64,000 nt of DNA from Fulvitalea axinellae (GTDB taxonomy: Bacteria; Bacteroidota; Bacteroidia; Cytophagales; Cyclobacteriaceae). Positions 17,185 to 27,364 of this stretch are shown here, piece after piece. The first letter of the stretch is position 1. Each line of letters opens with the position of its first letter. The notes below the pieces were generated by a model. That model was not told the DNA's origin, ran no database searches, and worked only from the letters and a program-made list of their open reading frames with translations. The position numbers and the translations under genes are program-made. The DNA lies in contig NZ_AP025314.1 in NCBI RefSeq assembly GCF_036492835.1, positions 2,894,010 through 2,958,009 on the forward strand. Direction: 5' to 3'.

Positions 17185-18453
17185 TCAGGCCGACACCTCT
17201 TTAATATTCGACAGATCCGCACCTGTAACTCCCTGATATATATCCAAATCAAAGCAACTTGCGCTTGCTATCAGAAAATCAAAAATATCCGCCTGGATCC
17301 GTTCGTACTCAACCCAATCTATCGTTTTTGAGAACGCGTAGACTTCCAAGGGCAAGCCCTCAGCGGTTGGCTGTAACTGGCGGACCATAATCGTAGCCGC
17401 TCCGCTAATCTCCGGATGCGCCTTTAAGTAACACTCCGTAAAGTGCCTAAATAATGTCAAATTTGTATTTCCTGAACTCCCGACAAGCTTTTCGGCAAAA
17501 CTATGAGGCATGCTTGGCCCCAAACAAGTTTTTAACTTGGCTTCAAAATCAGCGTCCACAAAACGGACTTTACTCATATTAAAGTTAAGGGAACGCTTGA
17601 TTCTGCGCACACCCGAATCTTCCATTCCCCGCCAGTTCTGAAACGAATGCGAAATAAACGCATAAGTGGGCACCATCGATATGGTTTTGTCAAAATTCTG
17701 AACCTTCACTACGTTTAACGTAATCTTCAACACCGTCCCGTCGGCTCCGAAGTCCTTCACCGTAATCCAGTCACCCACCCGAATCATATCGTTTGCGGAA
17801 ATCAACAGACTGCTGACAAATCCCAGCAAAGTATCCTTAAACACCAAAATAACCACCGCCGTAAGCGCACTCAAAGTCGTGAGGATTTTGGTCACCTCCA
17901 CTTTGGCCAGAATCGACACCATTACGATAGCCGCGAGCACGTACCCAACAATAGTCACCAACTGAACGTAACTGTGGACGGGCTTGTCCCGAAAATGGTC
18001 ACCATCATCCAAAGCGTCGCCTACTGTAGATAAAAACCTTTGGAAAAATGTCACCAATGAGGCCACCGCAGCCACTGCGGCTACTCGCTCTATAACTTGT
18101 ATCAATAACGGATAACGCCAGAAAAAATAACCCGCAAGCCACCACACAACCAACATCGGAATAAAATACGACAAGGGCTTCAGTACGTTTTTGTCGATCA
18201 GCAAGTCATCAAACTTGTTTTTCGTTTTTCTGAAAGCCCTGTCCAAACCTCTCAAAAGCACCTTGTCGGTGAGTTTGAACACCACGTAACAGATCAGAAA
18301 CAACCCGATAAAGTCTAGAGAAAGGTAAAACGCCTTCTCCAACAAATCCTCCCAATTCACACCGTCAGACAATTCGGCAATCCAATGCTTCCAATCTTCC
18401 TCCAACTTGCTCTCTTTTCTGAAGGAAATTTGGGAAAGGACAAAATGTGTCAT
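17185..18453 (-). CDS. MscS-family mechanosensitive channel (YbdG-like)
   Basis: The 422-residue product has about five N-terminal membrane helices and the MscS core. The pore-lining region (LTTLSALTAVVILVFKDTLLGFVSSLLIS) is followed by the beta domain with the sequence DWITVKDFGADGTVLKITL and a cytoplasmic domain. Extra helices and the C-terminal insert resemble the YbdG/YnaI-like group. It would release solutes on hypo-osmotic shock. The ATG at 18453 is chosen over a TTG nine bases upstream. It is divergent from the thioredoxin-like gene. Confidence 0.9.
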   Translation of the reverse strand: MTHFVLSQISFRKESKLEEDWKHWIAELSDGVNWEDLLEKAFYLSLDFIGLFLICYVVFKLTDKVLLRGLDRAFRKTKNKFDDLLIDKNVLKPLSYFIPMLVVWWLAGYFFWRYPLLIQVIERVAAVAAVASLVTFFQRFLSTVGDALDDGDHFRDKPVHSYVQLVTIVGYVLAAIVMVSILAKVEVTKILTTLSALTAVVILVFKDTLLGFVSSLLISANDMIRVGDWITVKDFGADGTVLKITLNVVKVQNFDKTISMVPTYAFISHSFQNWRGMEDSGVRRIKRSLNFNMSKVRFVDADFEAKLKTCLGPSMPHSFAEKLVGSSGNTNLTLFRHFTECYLKAHPEISGAATIMVRQLQPTAEGLPLEVYAFSKTIDWVEYERIQADIFDFLIASASCFDLDIYQGVTGADLSNIKEVSA

Positions 18454-18682
18454 AAAAAACAAATAAAAATCCCTTAATGTATTTCTAACTCTAAGTTATC
18501 ACCATCCAGTCACTTTTCATATTCAAATGATCGCTTTTCAGATTCCGCTAACCGATTTACCGCCGGATATAACTACAGTTGTCCATTTTTTATAAAACAT
18601 GGAGAACCTTCCGCACAAGTCTTGCGTACTAAGCAAATGTGCCTCAAATTGCACCTTCGTACTTAAACTTCAACACACGATC

Positions 18683-19198
18683 ATGAAAACGCTAAAAGGG
18701 ATTGCGTCTACATTCACGGCATTTTTGGCCGTTATGCTTTTTTTCTCGGCGCAAGGGGTTGCGCAAACCACCGTGCCGGATATCAAGCTTCTTTCCACTG
18801 ACGGAGAAACAGAATACGAACTGCACAAAGTAATGAAAGAGCATAAGCTTGTTCTTATCGACTTTTGGGCTTCGTGGTGCGGACCTTGCCGTCATGAGAA
18901 CCCTTACGTAGTCAAGACTTACGACGAGTTCAAGGATAAAGGATTCACAGTCTTTAGCGTATCACTCGATTCACGCGCCGACCGTTGGAAAAAAGCCATC
19001 GAGAAGGACAAGCTGGCTTGGAAATACCATGTATCGGATCTTAAAGGATGGGATAGCGCTCCCGCCGCCGAGTACGGCGTAAGGTCAATCCCCTCAAACT
19101 TCCTTATAAACAGCAAAGGAGAAGTACTCGGCTATAACCTCAGAGGAAACAACCTTTCGGTAGCCGTAAAGAAAGCGCTTGCGGAAGTAAAGAAATAA
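18683..19198 (+). CDS. Exported TlpA/ResA-like thioredoxin
   Basis: The 171-residue product has a signal peptide ending near residue 28 (GVAQ) and a thioredoxin fold with WCGPC (Cys66, Cys69). A TlpA-type insertion and the cis-proline region SIPSNFLI are present. Such proteins reduce disulfides in periplasmic substrates such as apocytochromes; the specific partner is unknown. The frame is open upstream from 18599, but the ATG at 18683 gives a normal signal peptide. A terminator follows 20 bases after the stop. Confidence 0.9.
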   Translation: MKTLKGIASTFTAFLAVMLFFSAQGVAQTTVPDIKLLSTDGETEYELHKVMKEHKLVLIDFWASWCGPCRHENPYVVKTYDEFKDKGFTVFSVSLDSRADRWKKAIEKDKLAWKYHVSDLKGWDSAPAAEYGVRSIPSNFLINSKGEVLGYNLRGNNLSVAVKKALAEVKK

Positions 19199-19218
19199 TC
19201 GGCTTCAAAATAACAGCT

Positions 19219-19253
19219 AAAAAGGCTCCATTCTTCCGAATGGGGCCTTTTTT
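19219..19253 (+). terminator. Intrinsic terminator of the tlpA-like gene
   Basis: AAAAAGGCTCCATTC pairs with GAATGGGGCCTTTTTT across a four-base loop, with a run of T at the end. Confidence 0.88.
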
Positions 19254-19426
19254 GGGTTAAAAACGAACCACACCTCCACAAATCCCCTACCACCGTACAC
19301 AAAGGTCTAGCATGTTGCGAACATGTCGCTAATTTGAGCAAGCAGAAAGCTAAAACTATCTCTCATTTGATTATATTCGCCCAACGAAACCATGTAAGGG
19401 GTAAAACCCATTTCCTTGAATTCTCA

Positions 19427-21313
19427 ATGAGCGAACCTATCAAACACGAGTGCGGCATCGCCATGATCCGCCTTCGCAAACCGTTGCAGTATTACTGCGA
19501 CAAGTACGGCACACCCGCCTACGGGGTAGGAAAATTGTACCTCCTGATGGAAAAGCAACACAACCGTGGCCAAGACGGTGCGGGGGTCGCTAACATCAAG
19601 ATCGGCATGGACCCGGGCAGTCGCTACATCAGCCGCTACCGAAGCGTGGACCAGCAGCCTATTCAATCCATTTTTAAAAATATTTCGAGTAAATACAACG
19701 ATGCCAAAAGCATTGCGCCGGACAAATACACCGATGCGCAATGGATGAAAGACAACTGCGCTTTCTCCGGGGAACTTTGGCTCGGTCACTTACGCTATGG
19801 CACACACGGACGCAACAGCCTTGAAAACTGCCACCCGATGTTGCGCCAAAACAATTGGAGAAGCAGGAACCTTGTGGTGGCCGGCAACTTCAACATGACT
19901 AACGTTGAGGAGCTTTTCAACAAACTTGTGGAGCTGGGCCAGCACCCAAAAGAGAAAATCGACACGGTAACCGTAATGGAAAAAATCGGTCATTTCCTCG
20001 ATGACGAAAACCAACGCATCTTTGACAAGTACAGAGGCGAACTCACCAATCAGGAGATCACCCAAAAGATCGAAGATGAGCTGGACATGCAGACCGTATT
20101 GACACGTGCTTGCAAAGACTTCGATGGCGGTTACACTATGGCCGGTATGACTGGTTTTGGTGCGTCATTCGTAGCCAGAGATCCGGCCGGAATCCGTCCC
20201 GCATACTATTATGCCGATGACGAGGTAGTGGTTGTGGCTTCCGAAAAGCCCGCCATAAAAACGGCTTTCGGCATCAATTATGACGAGATTCAGGAAATTC
20301 CTCCGGCAAACGCTCTGATCATCGAGAAGAACGGAAGTTACCGCCTCGCTCCGTATATTGATGAATTGCCACAAAAAAGTTGCAGTTTCGAGCGTATCTA
20401 TTTCTCTAGAGGCTCCGACACTGACATTTACAACGAGCGCAAGCAACTGGGCAAAAACCTGATCCCGAATATTCTCGACGAAGTCAATCACGACCTCAAA
20501 AACACCGTATTCTCTTATATTCCAAATACGGCCGAGAACTCTTTTCTCGGAATGCTCGAAGGGCTGAACGAATATATGGCGGCCAAGCGTCTCGACGCTT
20601 TGGACAAAGGCGTTAACGGCTCCGAACTTCGCGGTCTTCTGGCACTGCAACCCAGAGTGGAGAAACTTGTAATCAAAGACGCGAAGCTCCGCACCTTCAT
20701 CGCCGACGACGAGCACCGCAACGAGCTGGTGTCACACGTCTACGACACCACTTACGAGGTAATAAACAAAGACACCGACACTGTAGTCGTGATCGACGAT
20801 TCCATTGTACGAGGAACGACTCTGGAACGGTCGATTCTGACTATGCTTGACCGCCTTGAGCCCAAGAAAGTCATTATCGTTTCTTCGGCTCCGCAAATCA
20901 GATTCCCGGATTGCTACGGCATTGACATGTCAAAAATGAGGGAATTTGTAGCCTTCAGGGCCGCGCTCGCCCTTATCAAGGAACGAGGCATGGACGATTT
21001 GCTAAAGTCGGTATACGAAGACTGCAAAAGGGCCGTGGAATGCAACGAACCGATCAATCACGTTAAGCGCATTTACGAGCCGTTCACTTATCAGGAAGTA
21101 TCGGACAAGATCGCGGAAATTGTCACTCCTGAAGTTATAGGCGCCGAAGTCCGAGTAATCTATCAAACGGTGGAAGGGCTACACGAAGCATGTCCAGACC
21201 ACACCGGCGATTGGTACTTCACCGGCGACTTCCCTACTCCGGGCGGTATCCAGGTTGTGAACAAATCTTTCGTCAACTTCTACGAAGGGAACGATCACTT
21301 GAGAGCCTACTAA
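19427..21313 (+). CDS. Long amidophosphoribosyltransferase (PurF-related)
   Basis: The 628-residue product combines a class II glutamine amidotransferase domain with a phosphoribosyltransferase domain. The nucleophile is Cys9 in HECGIAMIR, after a short N-terminal extension, with RGQDGAG and GHLRYGTHG motifs. The PRPP loop VVVIDDSIVRGTT lies at residues 453-465. It is about 150 residues longer than ordinary PurF, with extra sequence around 60-120 and 340-440. It should make phosphoribosylamine from PRPP and glutamine, or act on a related amine. Long paralogues occur in Bacteroidota beside a standard PurF. Confidence 0.88.
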   Translation: MSEPIKHECGIAMIRLRKPLQYYCDKYGTPAYGVGKLYLLMEKQHNRGQDGAGVANIKIGMDPGSRYISRYRSVDQQPIQSIFKNISSKYNDAKSIAPDKYTDAQWMKDNCAFSGELWLGHLRYGTHGRNSLENCHPMLRQNNWRSRNLVVAGNFNMTNVEELFNKLVELGQHPKEKIDTVTVMEKIGHFLDDENQRIFDKYRGELTNQEITQKIEDELDMQTVLTRACKDFDGGYTMAGMTGFGASFVARDPAGIRPAYYYADDEVVVVASEKPAIKTAFGINYDEIQEIPPANALIIEKNGSYRLAPYIDELPQKSCSFERIYFSRGSDTDIYNERKQLGKNLIPNILDEVNHDLKNTVFSYIPNTAENSFLGMLEGLNEYMAAKRLDALDKGVNGSELRGLLALQPRVEKLVIKDAKLRTFIADDEHRNELVSHVYDTTYEVINKDTDTVVVIDDSIVRGTTLERSILTMLDRLEPKKVIIVSSAPQIRFPDCYGIDMSKMREFVAFRAALALIKERGMDDLLKSVYEDCKRAVECNEPINHVKRIYEPFTYQEVSDKIAEIVTPEVIGAEVRVIYQTVEGLHEACPDHTGDWYFTGDFPTPGGIQVVNKSFVNFYEGNDHLRAY

Positions 21314-21332
21314 GCCCAAAAGTTTTCGGAAC

Positions 21333-21371
21333 AAAAAAGTCCCCGAAGGAAAATTCCTCCGGGGACTTTTT
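21333..21371. terminator. Bidirectional intrinsic terminator
   Basis: GTCCCCG-AGGAA pairs with TTCCT-CGGGGAC around a short loop, flanked by AAAAAA and TTTTT. It separates the convergent purF-like and outer-membrane barrel genes. Confidence 0.9.
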
Positions 21372-21390
21372 CTATTAAATCCAAAGTTGG

Positions 21391-23055
21391 TCAGAAGCTA
21401 ACTCCAACTCCGCCCATCACCATAAGGCCACGGGTCGGATATCTGTAATAATATGCGTTATCCTTGGACAGCAGGTTATCTAACAGCACAAACGCTGAGA
21501 TTTTTTTATTCACCTGATAAGTTCCCTTTACGTCCAAATCAAGAATAGCGTCAAGATCTATCGCTTCCCCTTTTTCGTCCAATGCTTTGATTCCCGTAAG
21601 AGCTTCGAATTTGGTGTTAAACCCGATCTTCTCCGTGATTTTATAATCGAATCCTCCACGGAAAATCAAAGTCGGTCTGTGCCAAGCTTCTTTCAACTGA
21701 TCCGAAACGCTATATCCATTGTATTCTAGACCGGCAGTCAAACGGAATTTTTCCTGAAAGTCGTAATACAAATCGGCAAAGAACTTTGTCACGTCAGTTT
21801 CATCATCATAAATAATAATGAACTGCGCAGGATCACGAACATAGTCATTCACAAAGAATGGCATATTAGTATAACGGGCGTAGCTGAACCCGCCTGTAAT
21901 TCCCAACGATCCCAACAAAGCGTAATCACCTTCCAAAAACAACTCATAATCCTTCGCCGTATTGAAGATAGCGATAGTGTCAGCCAAGAACGGGTTCTCC
22001 TCCACAAAGCTTTGGTAGCTGTTGTAATCGACTCCGCCACGGATACCGGCACTGATTTTACCCGCTCCGTCAAACTCGTAAGTGGCCTTCAGCAAAGGAG
22101 CGATAACAGCGCTCGCTAAATTCTCGACAGTATCGCTCTGGTAGTTAATCGAAACTCCGGCTTCAATCAAAAACACGTTCGGCCTAAACTTTATTGTAGG
22201 ACGCACCGAAACGTAAGACCTTGATTCTTTCTCCACCGGTTTGTCTAGGCTAGAGATAATCACATCTCCATCCAAGCCCAAAGCCCAGTCTCCGCCTAAA
22301 TCGAACTCGCTTTCGCCTCCGATTGTCCAGCCGATTTCGGAAATACCGGACTTTCCTTTCATATAATAGAAATCCGTTCCGAGATCTAGTTGCATCAGGT
22401 CACGATCCACATTGCGGAAGCCTATGTTAGCCCCGAAGGTGTTCCAGTTTTGGGCGATATCCGAAGCGTCCGGAGTAGGATCGATATCGCTGTCATAACC
22501 GTAGAAATGAACGCCGCGCCTGTTGTAAAAAAGGTTCCCAGACAACACGGCTCTTTTGCCGATAAACTCACCGCCCAGATCGATAGCGGTCTCGCTTGCG
22601 CCCGAATTTTTGCTGTCAACCGGTCCGTTCAGCGACGAAGCGTGCGCAGCCCGGACATTCCAGTTCATGTCACGGCTTTTCGGGTTGGCCAAATAAAGTT
22701 CCAGATAAGGACTTACGTATGAACCAAAACCAGCCTTCACGTAATTCGGAGTATAAGAAGGGCGCTTTTCCTTTTTCATTTTCAACACCCGAATCGTAGG
22801 GCTAAACAAGGGCAAACCCAAGTCGTAATCCTTGATATCGAACTGTTGTGCCTGATGTTCGCGATCCAATTGCGGTTGGGGAGGAATCTTCTCATAACGG
22901 CGGTCCGCTTCCCCCACCCTGTTTTTCCGCTCTTTGATAATCTCAAACTGAGCGTCCTGCAGGCTCCCGGGCTTCTTGCCCTCCTCTTTTTTCTCCTGTG
23001 CCATGGCCGTAGCACCAGACAACAGGAAAAGGCTTAGGACTATAGAATATTTCAT
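21391..23055 (-). CDS. Outer-membrane beta-barrel protein, TonB-receptor-like without plug
   Basis: The 554-residue product has a signal peptide ending MAQ near residue 20 and a charged periplasmic segment (about 20-95). About 440 residues of alternating amphipathic strands end with a terminal Phe (MVMGGVGVSF), as in outer-membrane barrels. No TonB box or plug domain is visible. It lies 43 bases downstream of the giant TPR gene on the same strand, and the pair probably forms an envelope complex. Function unknown. The upstream TTG at 23061 is a weaker start. Confidence 0.78.
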   Translation of the reverse strand: MKYSIVLSLFLLSGATAMAQEKKEEGKKPGSLQDAQFEIIKERKNRVGEADRRYEKIPPQPQLDREHQAQQFDIKDYDLGLPLFSPTIRVLKMKKEKRPSYTPNYVKAGFGSYVSPYLELYLANPKSRDMNWNVRAAHASSLNGPVDSKNSGASETAIDLGGEFIGKRAVLSGNLFYNRRGVHFYGYDSDIDPTPDASDIAQNWNTFGANIGFRNVDRDLMQLDLGTDFYYMKGKSGISEIGWTIGGESEFDLGGDWALGLDGDVIISSLDKPVEKESRSYVSVRPTIKFRPNVFLIEAGVSINYQSDTVENLASAVIAPLLKATYEFDGAGKISAGIRGGVDYNSYQSFVEENPFLADTIAIFNTAKDYELFLEGDYALLGSLGITGGFSYARYTNMPFFVNDYVRDPAQFIIIYDDETDVTKFFADLYYDFQEKFRLTAGLEYNGYSVSDQLKEAWHRPTLIFRGGFDYKITEKIGFNTKFEALTGIKALDEKGEAIDLDAILDLDVKGTYQVNKKISAFVLLDNLLSKDNAYYYRYPTRGLMVMGGVGVSF

Positions 23056-23098
23056 AACCAATTTCTCTTTTGAAAAAAATCAAACGGTTTTCCCGGAA

Positions 23099-26000
23099 TC
23101 AAAACTGTTGCTTTTCATCCTCGCTCCCCTCTTCAGATCCGACATCAACAGAATCGGACTCGTTAGTCTCCACTTCCGCCGGAGCGTCAAGAGAATCCAC
23201 CATCAACACTTGGGTGGTGTCACGCTTCTGGATTTGCTCCCGCGTTTTCTTCTCCGTTTGGGCCAATCGATCCTTGGCCTCTTCCACCACAGATTCCACC
23301 GGCGAGCCTTCGATAATCGATTCCAAAGTGGCTTTGGCCTGGAAAAGTTCGTCTTGGGCGATATAGTTATCGGCGATAAGCAAGAAGGCCTTGCTCAACC
23401 AATATTCGTACACGCCGAAGTTCTTGTTCAGGTCGATCAGCGTTTCGGTAGACTGCTCGTATTTGCCCTGCTCATGGAAGATCTTACCCAAAAGGTACTG
23501 GGCCTCGGCGCCGTTCACGTCTTTGGCAGTGTTGAGCGTATTCAGGAATTGGTCTATCGCCTCGTTGTATTCCTTCTTGCCGTAAGCAGCTTTACCCAGA
23601 TAAAGGTTGGCCGAGTTCGTGGCGTTGGTTGAAACGTTGGCTTTCTCCAAAACCTGATTGGCGAAGAAGCGGGTCGAATCGAATTTGGCCAAAGAATAAT
23701 AAGACTTCATCAACGCCGACCAGGCGTCATACTGGTCACGTTTCGTACGGGCCAAAGACGAAAGCAAACTCGCCGAATTAACCGCTTCGCGATGGTTCGA
23801 TCTCAAGGTTTCGATATCGATAATCTTCTTAAGCGAACGGTTTACGTACATATTGTTGCCATCGGCCACCACATCGTCAAACCACTTGCGGGCGTTGTCG
23901 TCTTGCTTGTCACGGTAGTAGCATTCGGCCAAAAAGTACTTGGCGTCAACTTTATAAGCGCTTTCGGGATAATCGATCAAATAAGCCGTCAAACGGGTGA
24001 TGCCTTGCGTATATTTCTGTGAGAAATACAGGTTACGCGCCGTTTCGAATTCCACCAACTGAAGATCTTCGCTCTCCGGGTTGGCTTTCTTGTACATGGC
24101 GATGTACTTGTCAAGCTCGTCCTGTTTTTCCAAGAATTTCAAAGCTCCCTGCAAGCCCAACAAAGCGTCGTTCGCCACGCTGGCTTTCGGGAATTCCTCG
24201 ATAATCCGCTCGTAATCGTCAGCGGCTTCGCGATATTTTTTCAAATTGTAATAGTTCCTGGCTCTAAGCTCAATCGCCAAAGGCAAAACAGGGCTGTGTG
24301 GCGAAGACTTAATCAAGGTGTTGATATCCTCGATCGACTGATGGTAATCTCCGCTTTCGTTATCAAACGCCGCCATTTGGTAGATGGCGTCCTCACGCAG
24401 CTTTGAACGAGGTTCCATACTTACCACTTTGGCCAAATGAGCCCGCGAAGTCTGGAAATTTCCGCGAACGCCCTCGATCATTCCTTTTTGGAAATAAGCG
24501 TAATCCACATCGGGATTATTTTGGCTTACGGCCAAATCGTAATAGTTCAGGGCGCTTTGGTAAGTCTTGTCCACATAGTAGCAATCGGCCAAACGCATAA
24601 GAGCGTCACCGTAGAAAAGCTTGTTCGGGCGACTTTCCAACTCGGTAACGTAATTTTTGAAATACGGCAAAGCCAAGCTGTACTGCTTCGTATTAAAATA
24701 AGCGTAGCCCAATCCGTACATAGCGTTGAGGCGGACATTGTCACGATCCTCGGCCATACGAAGCGATGTGGTGTAGAACGGAATCGATTCCGCAAACGCC
24801 TTGCGCAACGAATGCGCCTCGGCGATCCAGTAATTGGTCTTCACCACGATGTCTTTGTCGTAAGGATATTGCAACGATTTCTCGAAGACCGGAATAGCTT
24901 TTTCTACCGCATCTTGGTTGAACAACTCCACGCCGCGCTTAAAGGTGATAATCTGCAAAGTCTCACGAACTTTAGGCGATTTGTACGGCAAGCCCTCAAG
25001 GTGCTTAATGGCGTTTTCGTAATTGTTGCCGTTCAGATAAGCGTCGCTGATCAACTCATTGGCTTCGGTCACGTATTTGTGCGAAGGATACTTCTTCACG
25101 AAATTGTTAAGCGAACGGATAGCTTGATCAAAGCGTTCCAGATCGTAGTTCAACTTACCGTAGTTGAAATCACTTTCCGAAGCGATATCTTCATTGAAAT
25201 CCGCCTTGCGCGCCTTATCGAAGGCCGTCAGAGCGTAGTTTTTATTATCCGTTTTCAGATAAAGGCTACCCAAATAGTACGAGGCGTAATAAGCCAAAGA
25301 ATCCTTGGCCAACGCGGCTTTCTTAAACGAGGAAATCGCGTCTTCGGAAGCGCCCGAACGGTATGCCGAATAACCCGCGCGATAGTAAATATCGGCCGGA
25401 GCCTTTTTGCGGACTTTCAGATACTTTCCGTAATACTTTCCGGCTTCGCCATAATCTTTGGCCCGGAAATAGGCCTCGGCCACCAAAAGCGTAAGTTCGG
25501 ATCTGTTACCTACCTTTCCCTTACCGTCCACTATTGGCTTGGCGTAAGTCAGCAAGCTCTTGTCATCGCCCTGCTTATAATAAATATTGGCGATCAGGTA
25601 CGGAACCACGTTTTTGTAAGCGTCGTCGGCACCGGCTACTTTCAGGTCTTTTACCGCCTTGTCATAATCACCGGCCTCATACTCGATATAACCGGCATAG
25701 TACGAAGCGGCCCCTTTTCTTTCGCTTTCGATTCCTTTGATGGAATTGAACAGCGGCAAAGCCTTCTGGAACATGCGAAGGTTGAAATACGAATAGGCTT
25801 TTTTGAACGTATAATCGGCTCGGGTCTCGCGGTCAAGCGACGATCCGTTTACCTTTTCGAAATACAACACCGCGCTTTTGAACTTGCCCGTGCTGTAATG
25901 ATGGTTCGCCAACTCGTAAAATGCTTTGGCCGACAAAGGCGACTCCGGGTGGCGCTCCACAAAATCGCGGACGCGAGCCTCGCCGTCGCTATTGCCCAAA

Positions 26001-26242
26001 TACATTGCGCTCATGGCGCCGTAGTAACGGGAATTCACCCGCAACAACTCGTTTGCCCCGCTCTCGGCGTAGCGGTCGAAACGCTCCCTGGCTGCCGAAT
26101 ACTTGCCCTTGGCGTATAGCTCCATGGCCGACTCGTACACCTGGGCGGACTTCTCCTCATAGACTTTCGTCTGGGCCATCAGGCCCAGCGGCGCCCAGAG
26201 CGTCACACCCAACAAAAAAATCCGGAATGCTTGTCTTATCAT
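23099..26242 (-). CDS. Exported giant tetratricopeptide-repeat protein
   Basis: The 1047-residue product starts with a signal peptide (about residues 1-23, ending LMAQ). It is then almost entirely TPR-like helix pairs of about 34 residues, with motifs such as AMELYAKGKYSAARERF, GYIEYEAGDYDKAVKDL and YYLGSLYLKTDNKNYALTAF. The C-terminus (about 985-1047) is acidic and probably disordered. It should be a periplasmic scaffold. The neighbours, an outer-membrane barrel downstream and holA upstream, suggest an envelope partner, but no specific role is known. Confidence 0.85.
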   Translation of the reverse strand: MIRQAFRIFLLGVTLWAPLGLMAQTKVYEEKSAQVYESAMELYAKGKYSAARERFDRYAESGANELLRVNSRYYGAMSAMYLGNSDGEARVRDFVERHPESPLSAKAFYELANHHYSTGKFKSAVLYFEKVNGSSLDRETRADYTFKKAYSYFNLRMFQKALPLFNSIKGIESERKGAASYYAGYIEYEAGDYDKAVKDLKVAGADDAYKNVVPYLIANIYYKQGDDKSLLTYAKPIVDGKGKVGNRSELTLLVAEAYFRAKDYGEAGKYYGKYLKVRKKAPADIYYRAGYSAYRSGASEDAISSFKKAALAKDSLAYYASYYLGSLYLKTDNKNYALTAFDKARKADFNEDIASESDFNYGKLNYDLERFDQAIRSLNNFVKKYPSHKYVTEANELISDAYLNGNNYENAIKHLEGLPYKSPKVRETLQIITFKRGVELFNQDAVEKAIPVFEKSLQYPYDKDIVVKTNYWIAEAHSLRKAFAESIPFYTTSLRMAEDRDNVRLNAMYGLGYAYFNTKQYSLALPYFKNYVTELESRPNKLFYGDALMRLADCYYVDKTYQSALNYYDLAVSQNNPDVDYAYFQKGMIEGVRGNFQTSRAHLAKVVSMEPRSKLREDAIYQMAAFDNESGDYHQSIEDINTLIKSSPHSPVLPLAIELRARNYYNLKKYREAADDYERIIEEFPKASVANDALLGLQGALKFLEKQDELDKYIAMYKKANPESEDLQLVEFETARNLYFSQKYTQGITRLTAYLIDYPESAYKVDAKYFLAECYYRDKQDDNARKWFDDVVADGNNMYVNRSLKKIIDIETLRSNHREAVNSASLLSSLARTKRDQYDAWSALMKSYYSLAKFDSTRFFANQVLEKANVSTNATNSANLYLGKAAYGKKEYNEAIDQFLNTLNTAKDVNGAEAQYLLGKIFHEQGKYEQSTETLIDLNKNFGVYEYWLSKAFLLIADNYIAQDELFQAKATLESIIEGSPVESVVEEAKDRLAQTEKKTREQIQKRDTTQVLMVDSLDAPAEVETNESDSVDVGSEEGSEDEKQQF

Positions 26243-26286
26243 ACGACTACGTTTATTGGCTTACTCGATGGTACTCGTTAAAAAAC

Positions 26287-27312
26287 TCAATGCAAAACCT
26301 TGAACACCAGCTCGCGCAGGATCTGGCCTTGCGTTATGCTTGGGGCGTCCACGCCTTTTGAGGCCAAGTCGGCCTCTTTGAGATATCTGATACAGGCCAC
26401 CACCTTGCGCAAATCATAATTGCGCGCGGCCATCCTGTACTCTTTTAATATAAACGGCGGAACTCCCAAAGTCCGGCTAAGGTGCCCGTCCGATTTGTCA
26501 GAAGCATGGTGCAACAACAACAACTTCGCAAAATAATTATACAGCAAACTGATCAGCGGAATAATCGGATGGTCTTTGGGGTTGGCCTCGAAGAAGTTTA
26601 CGATTCGGTTGGCCTTCATCACGTCCCGAAAAGCGATCGCTTTCTGAAGTTCGAAAGGATTGTACTCCTTGCTAATGCCGACAAACTTGCGGATCATCTC
26701 TTCGTCAAGGCGAACTCCCTTTTCCTTAAAATTCAAAAAGATCTTGTCCACCTCGTTGCTCAGCCTCTCCAAGTCCGTTCCGATATAGTCGGCCAACATC
26801 TGCGCCGCCATATCGTCTATCACACCGCCCTTGGATTTGACCATATTCTTGATCCATTGCGGAAGCTGGCTGTCGTACATTTTTTTGGTAGACAACACTA
26901 CTCCCACTTTGTCAAAAGCCTTATAAAGCTTGGTGTTCTTCGCCAAGTTTTTGCGCTTGTGGCAAAACACCAGAATAGTGGTAGGTACCGGATTTTCAAG
27001 ATAAGAAAGCAACAGCTTTTGCGAGGCTTCCTGCTTCCAGTCCAGCAAGTCTTGGGCTTCCTTCACCACAACCACTTGCCGTTCGGCCATCATCGGGAAT
27101 CTCCGCGCCGCGGACACCACCTTCTTGAGGTCTGAATCCTTTCCGTAAAACACCGTTTGGTTAAATCCCCTCTGCTCTTCCGGCAAAGCGTTGCGCTCCA
27201 CAAACGCCCCCACCTGATCGATAAAGAAAGTTTCCTCGCCCTGCAACAGGTAAACCGGCGCATACCTGCCCGCCCTCATGTCTTTGATGATGCTTTCCGC
27301 CGTAACCGACAT
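26287..27312 (-). CDS. holA: DNA polymerase III subunit delta
   Basis: HolA is the clamp-loader wrench that opens the sliding clamp. The 341-residue product has the delta-type N-terminal AAA-like fold without a P-loop, beginning YAPVYLLQGEETFFIDQV. Typical HolA sequences such as GTDLERLSNEVDKI and NPFELQKAI in the collar region are present. Length is normal. It is first in an operon-like group with the TPR protein 44 bases further on. An exact TAnnTTTG promoter box lies 53 bases upstream. Confidence 0.9.
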   Translation of the reverse strand: MSVTAESIIKDMRAGRYAPVYLLQGEETFFIDQVGAFVERNALPEEQRGFNQTVFYGKDSDLKKVVSAARRFPMMAERQVVVVKEAQDLLDWKQEASQKLLLSYLENPVPTTILVFCHKRKNLAKNTKLYKAFDKVGVVLSTKKMYDSQLPQWIKNMVKSKGGVIDDMAAQMLADYIGTDLERLSNEVDKIFLNFKEKGVRLDEEMIRKFVGISKEYNPFELQKAIAFRDVMKANRIVNFFEANPKDHPIIPLISLLYNYFAKLLLLHHASDKSDGHLSRTLGVPPFILKEYRMAARNYDLRKVVACIRYLKEADLASKGVDAPSITQGQILRELVFKVLH

Positions 27313-27364
27313 AAAAATCCGCTCGCTCTATAGTGAAAACTCAAAACGGGAAAACTCCCGCACA

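Noticed and set aside
24437..26119. 560-codon open frame on the plus strand
   Set aside because: It is antisense to the giant TPR gene. Its translation has no domain pattern, while the opposite strand gives clean TPR repeats and a signal peptide.
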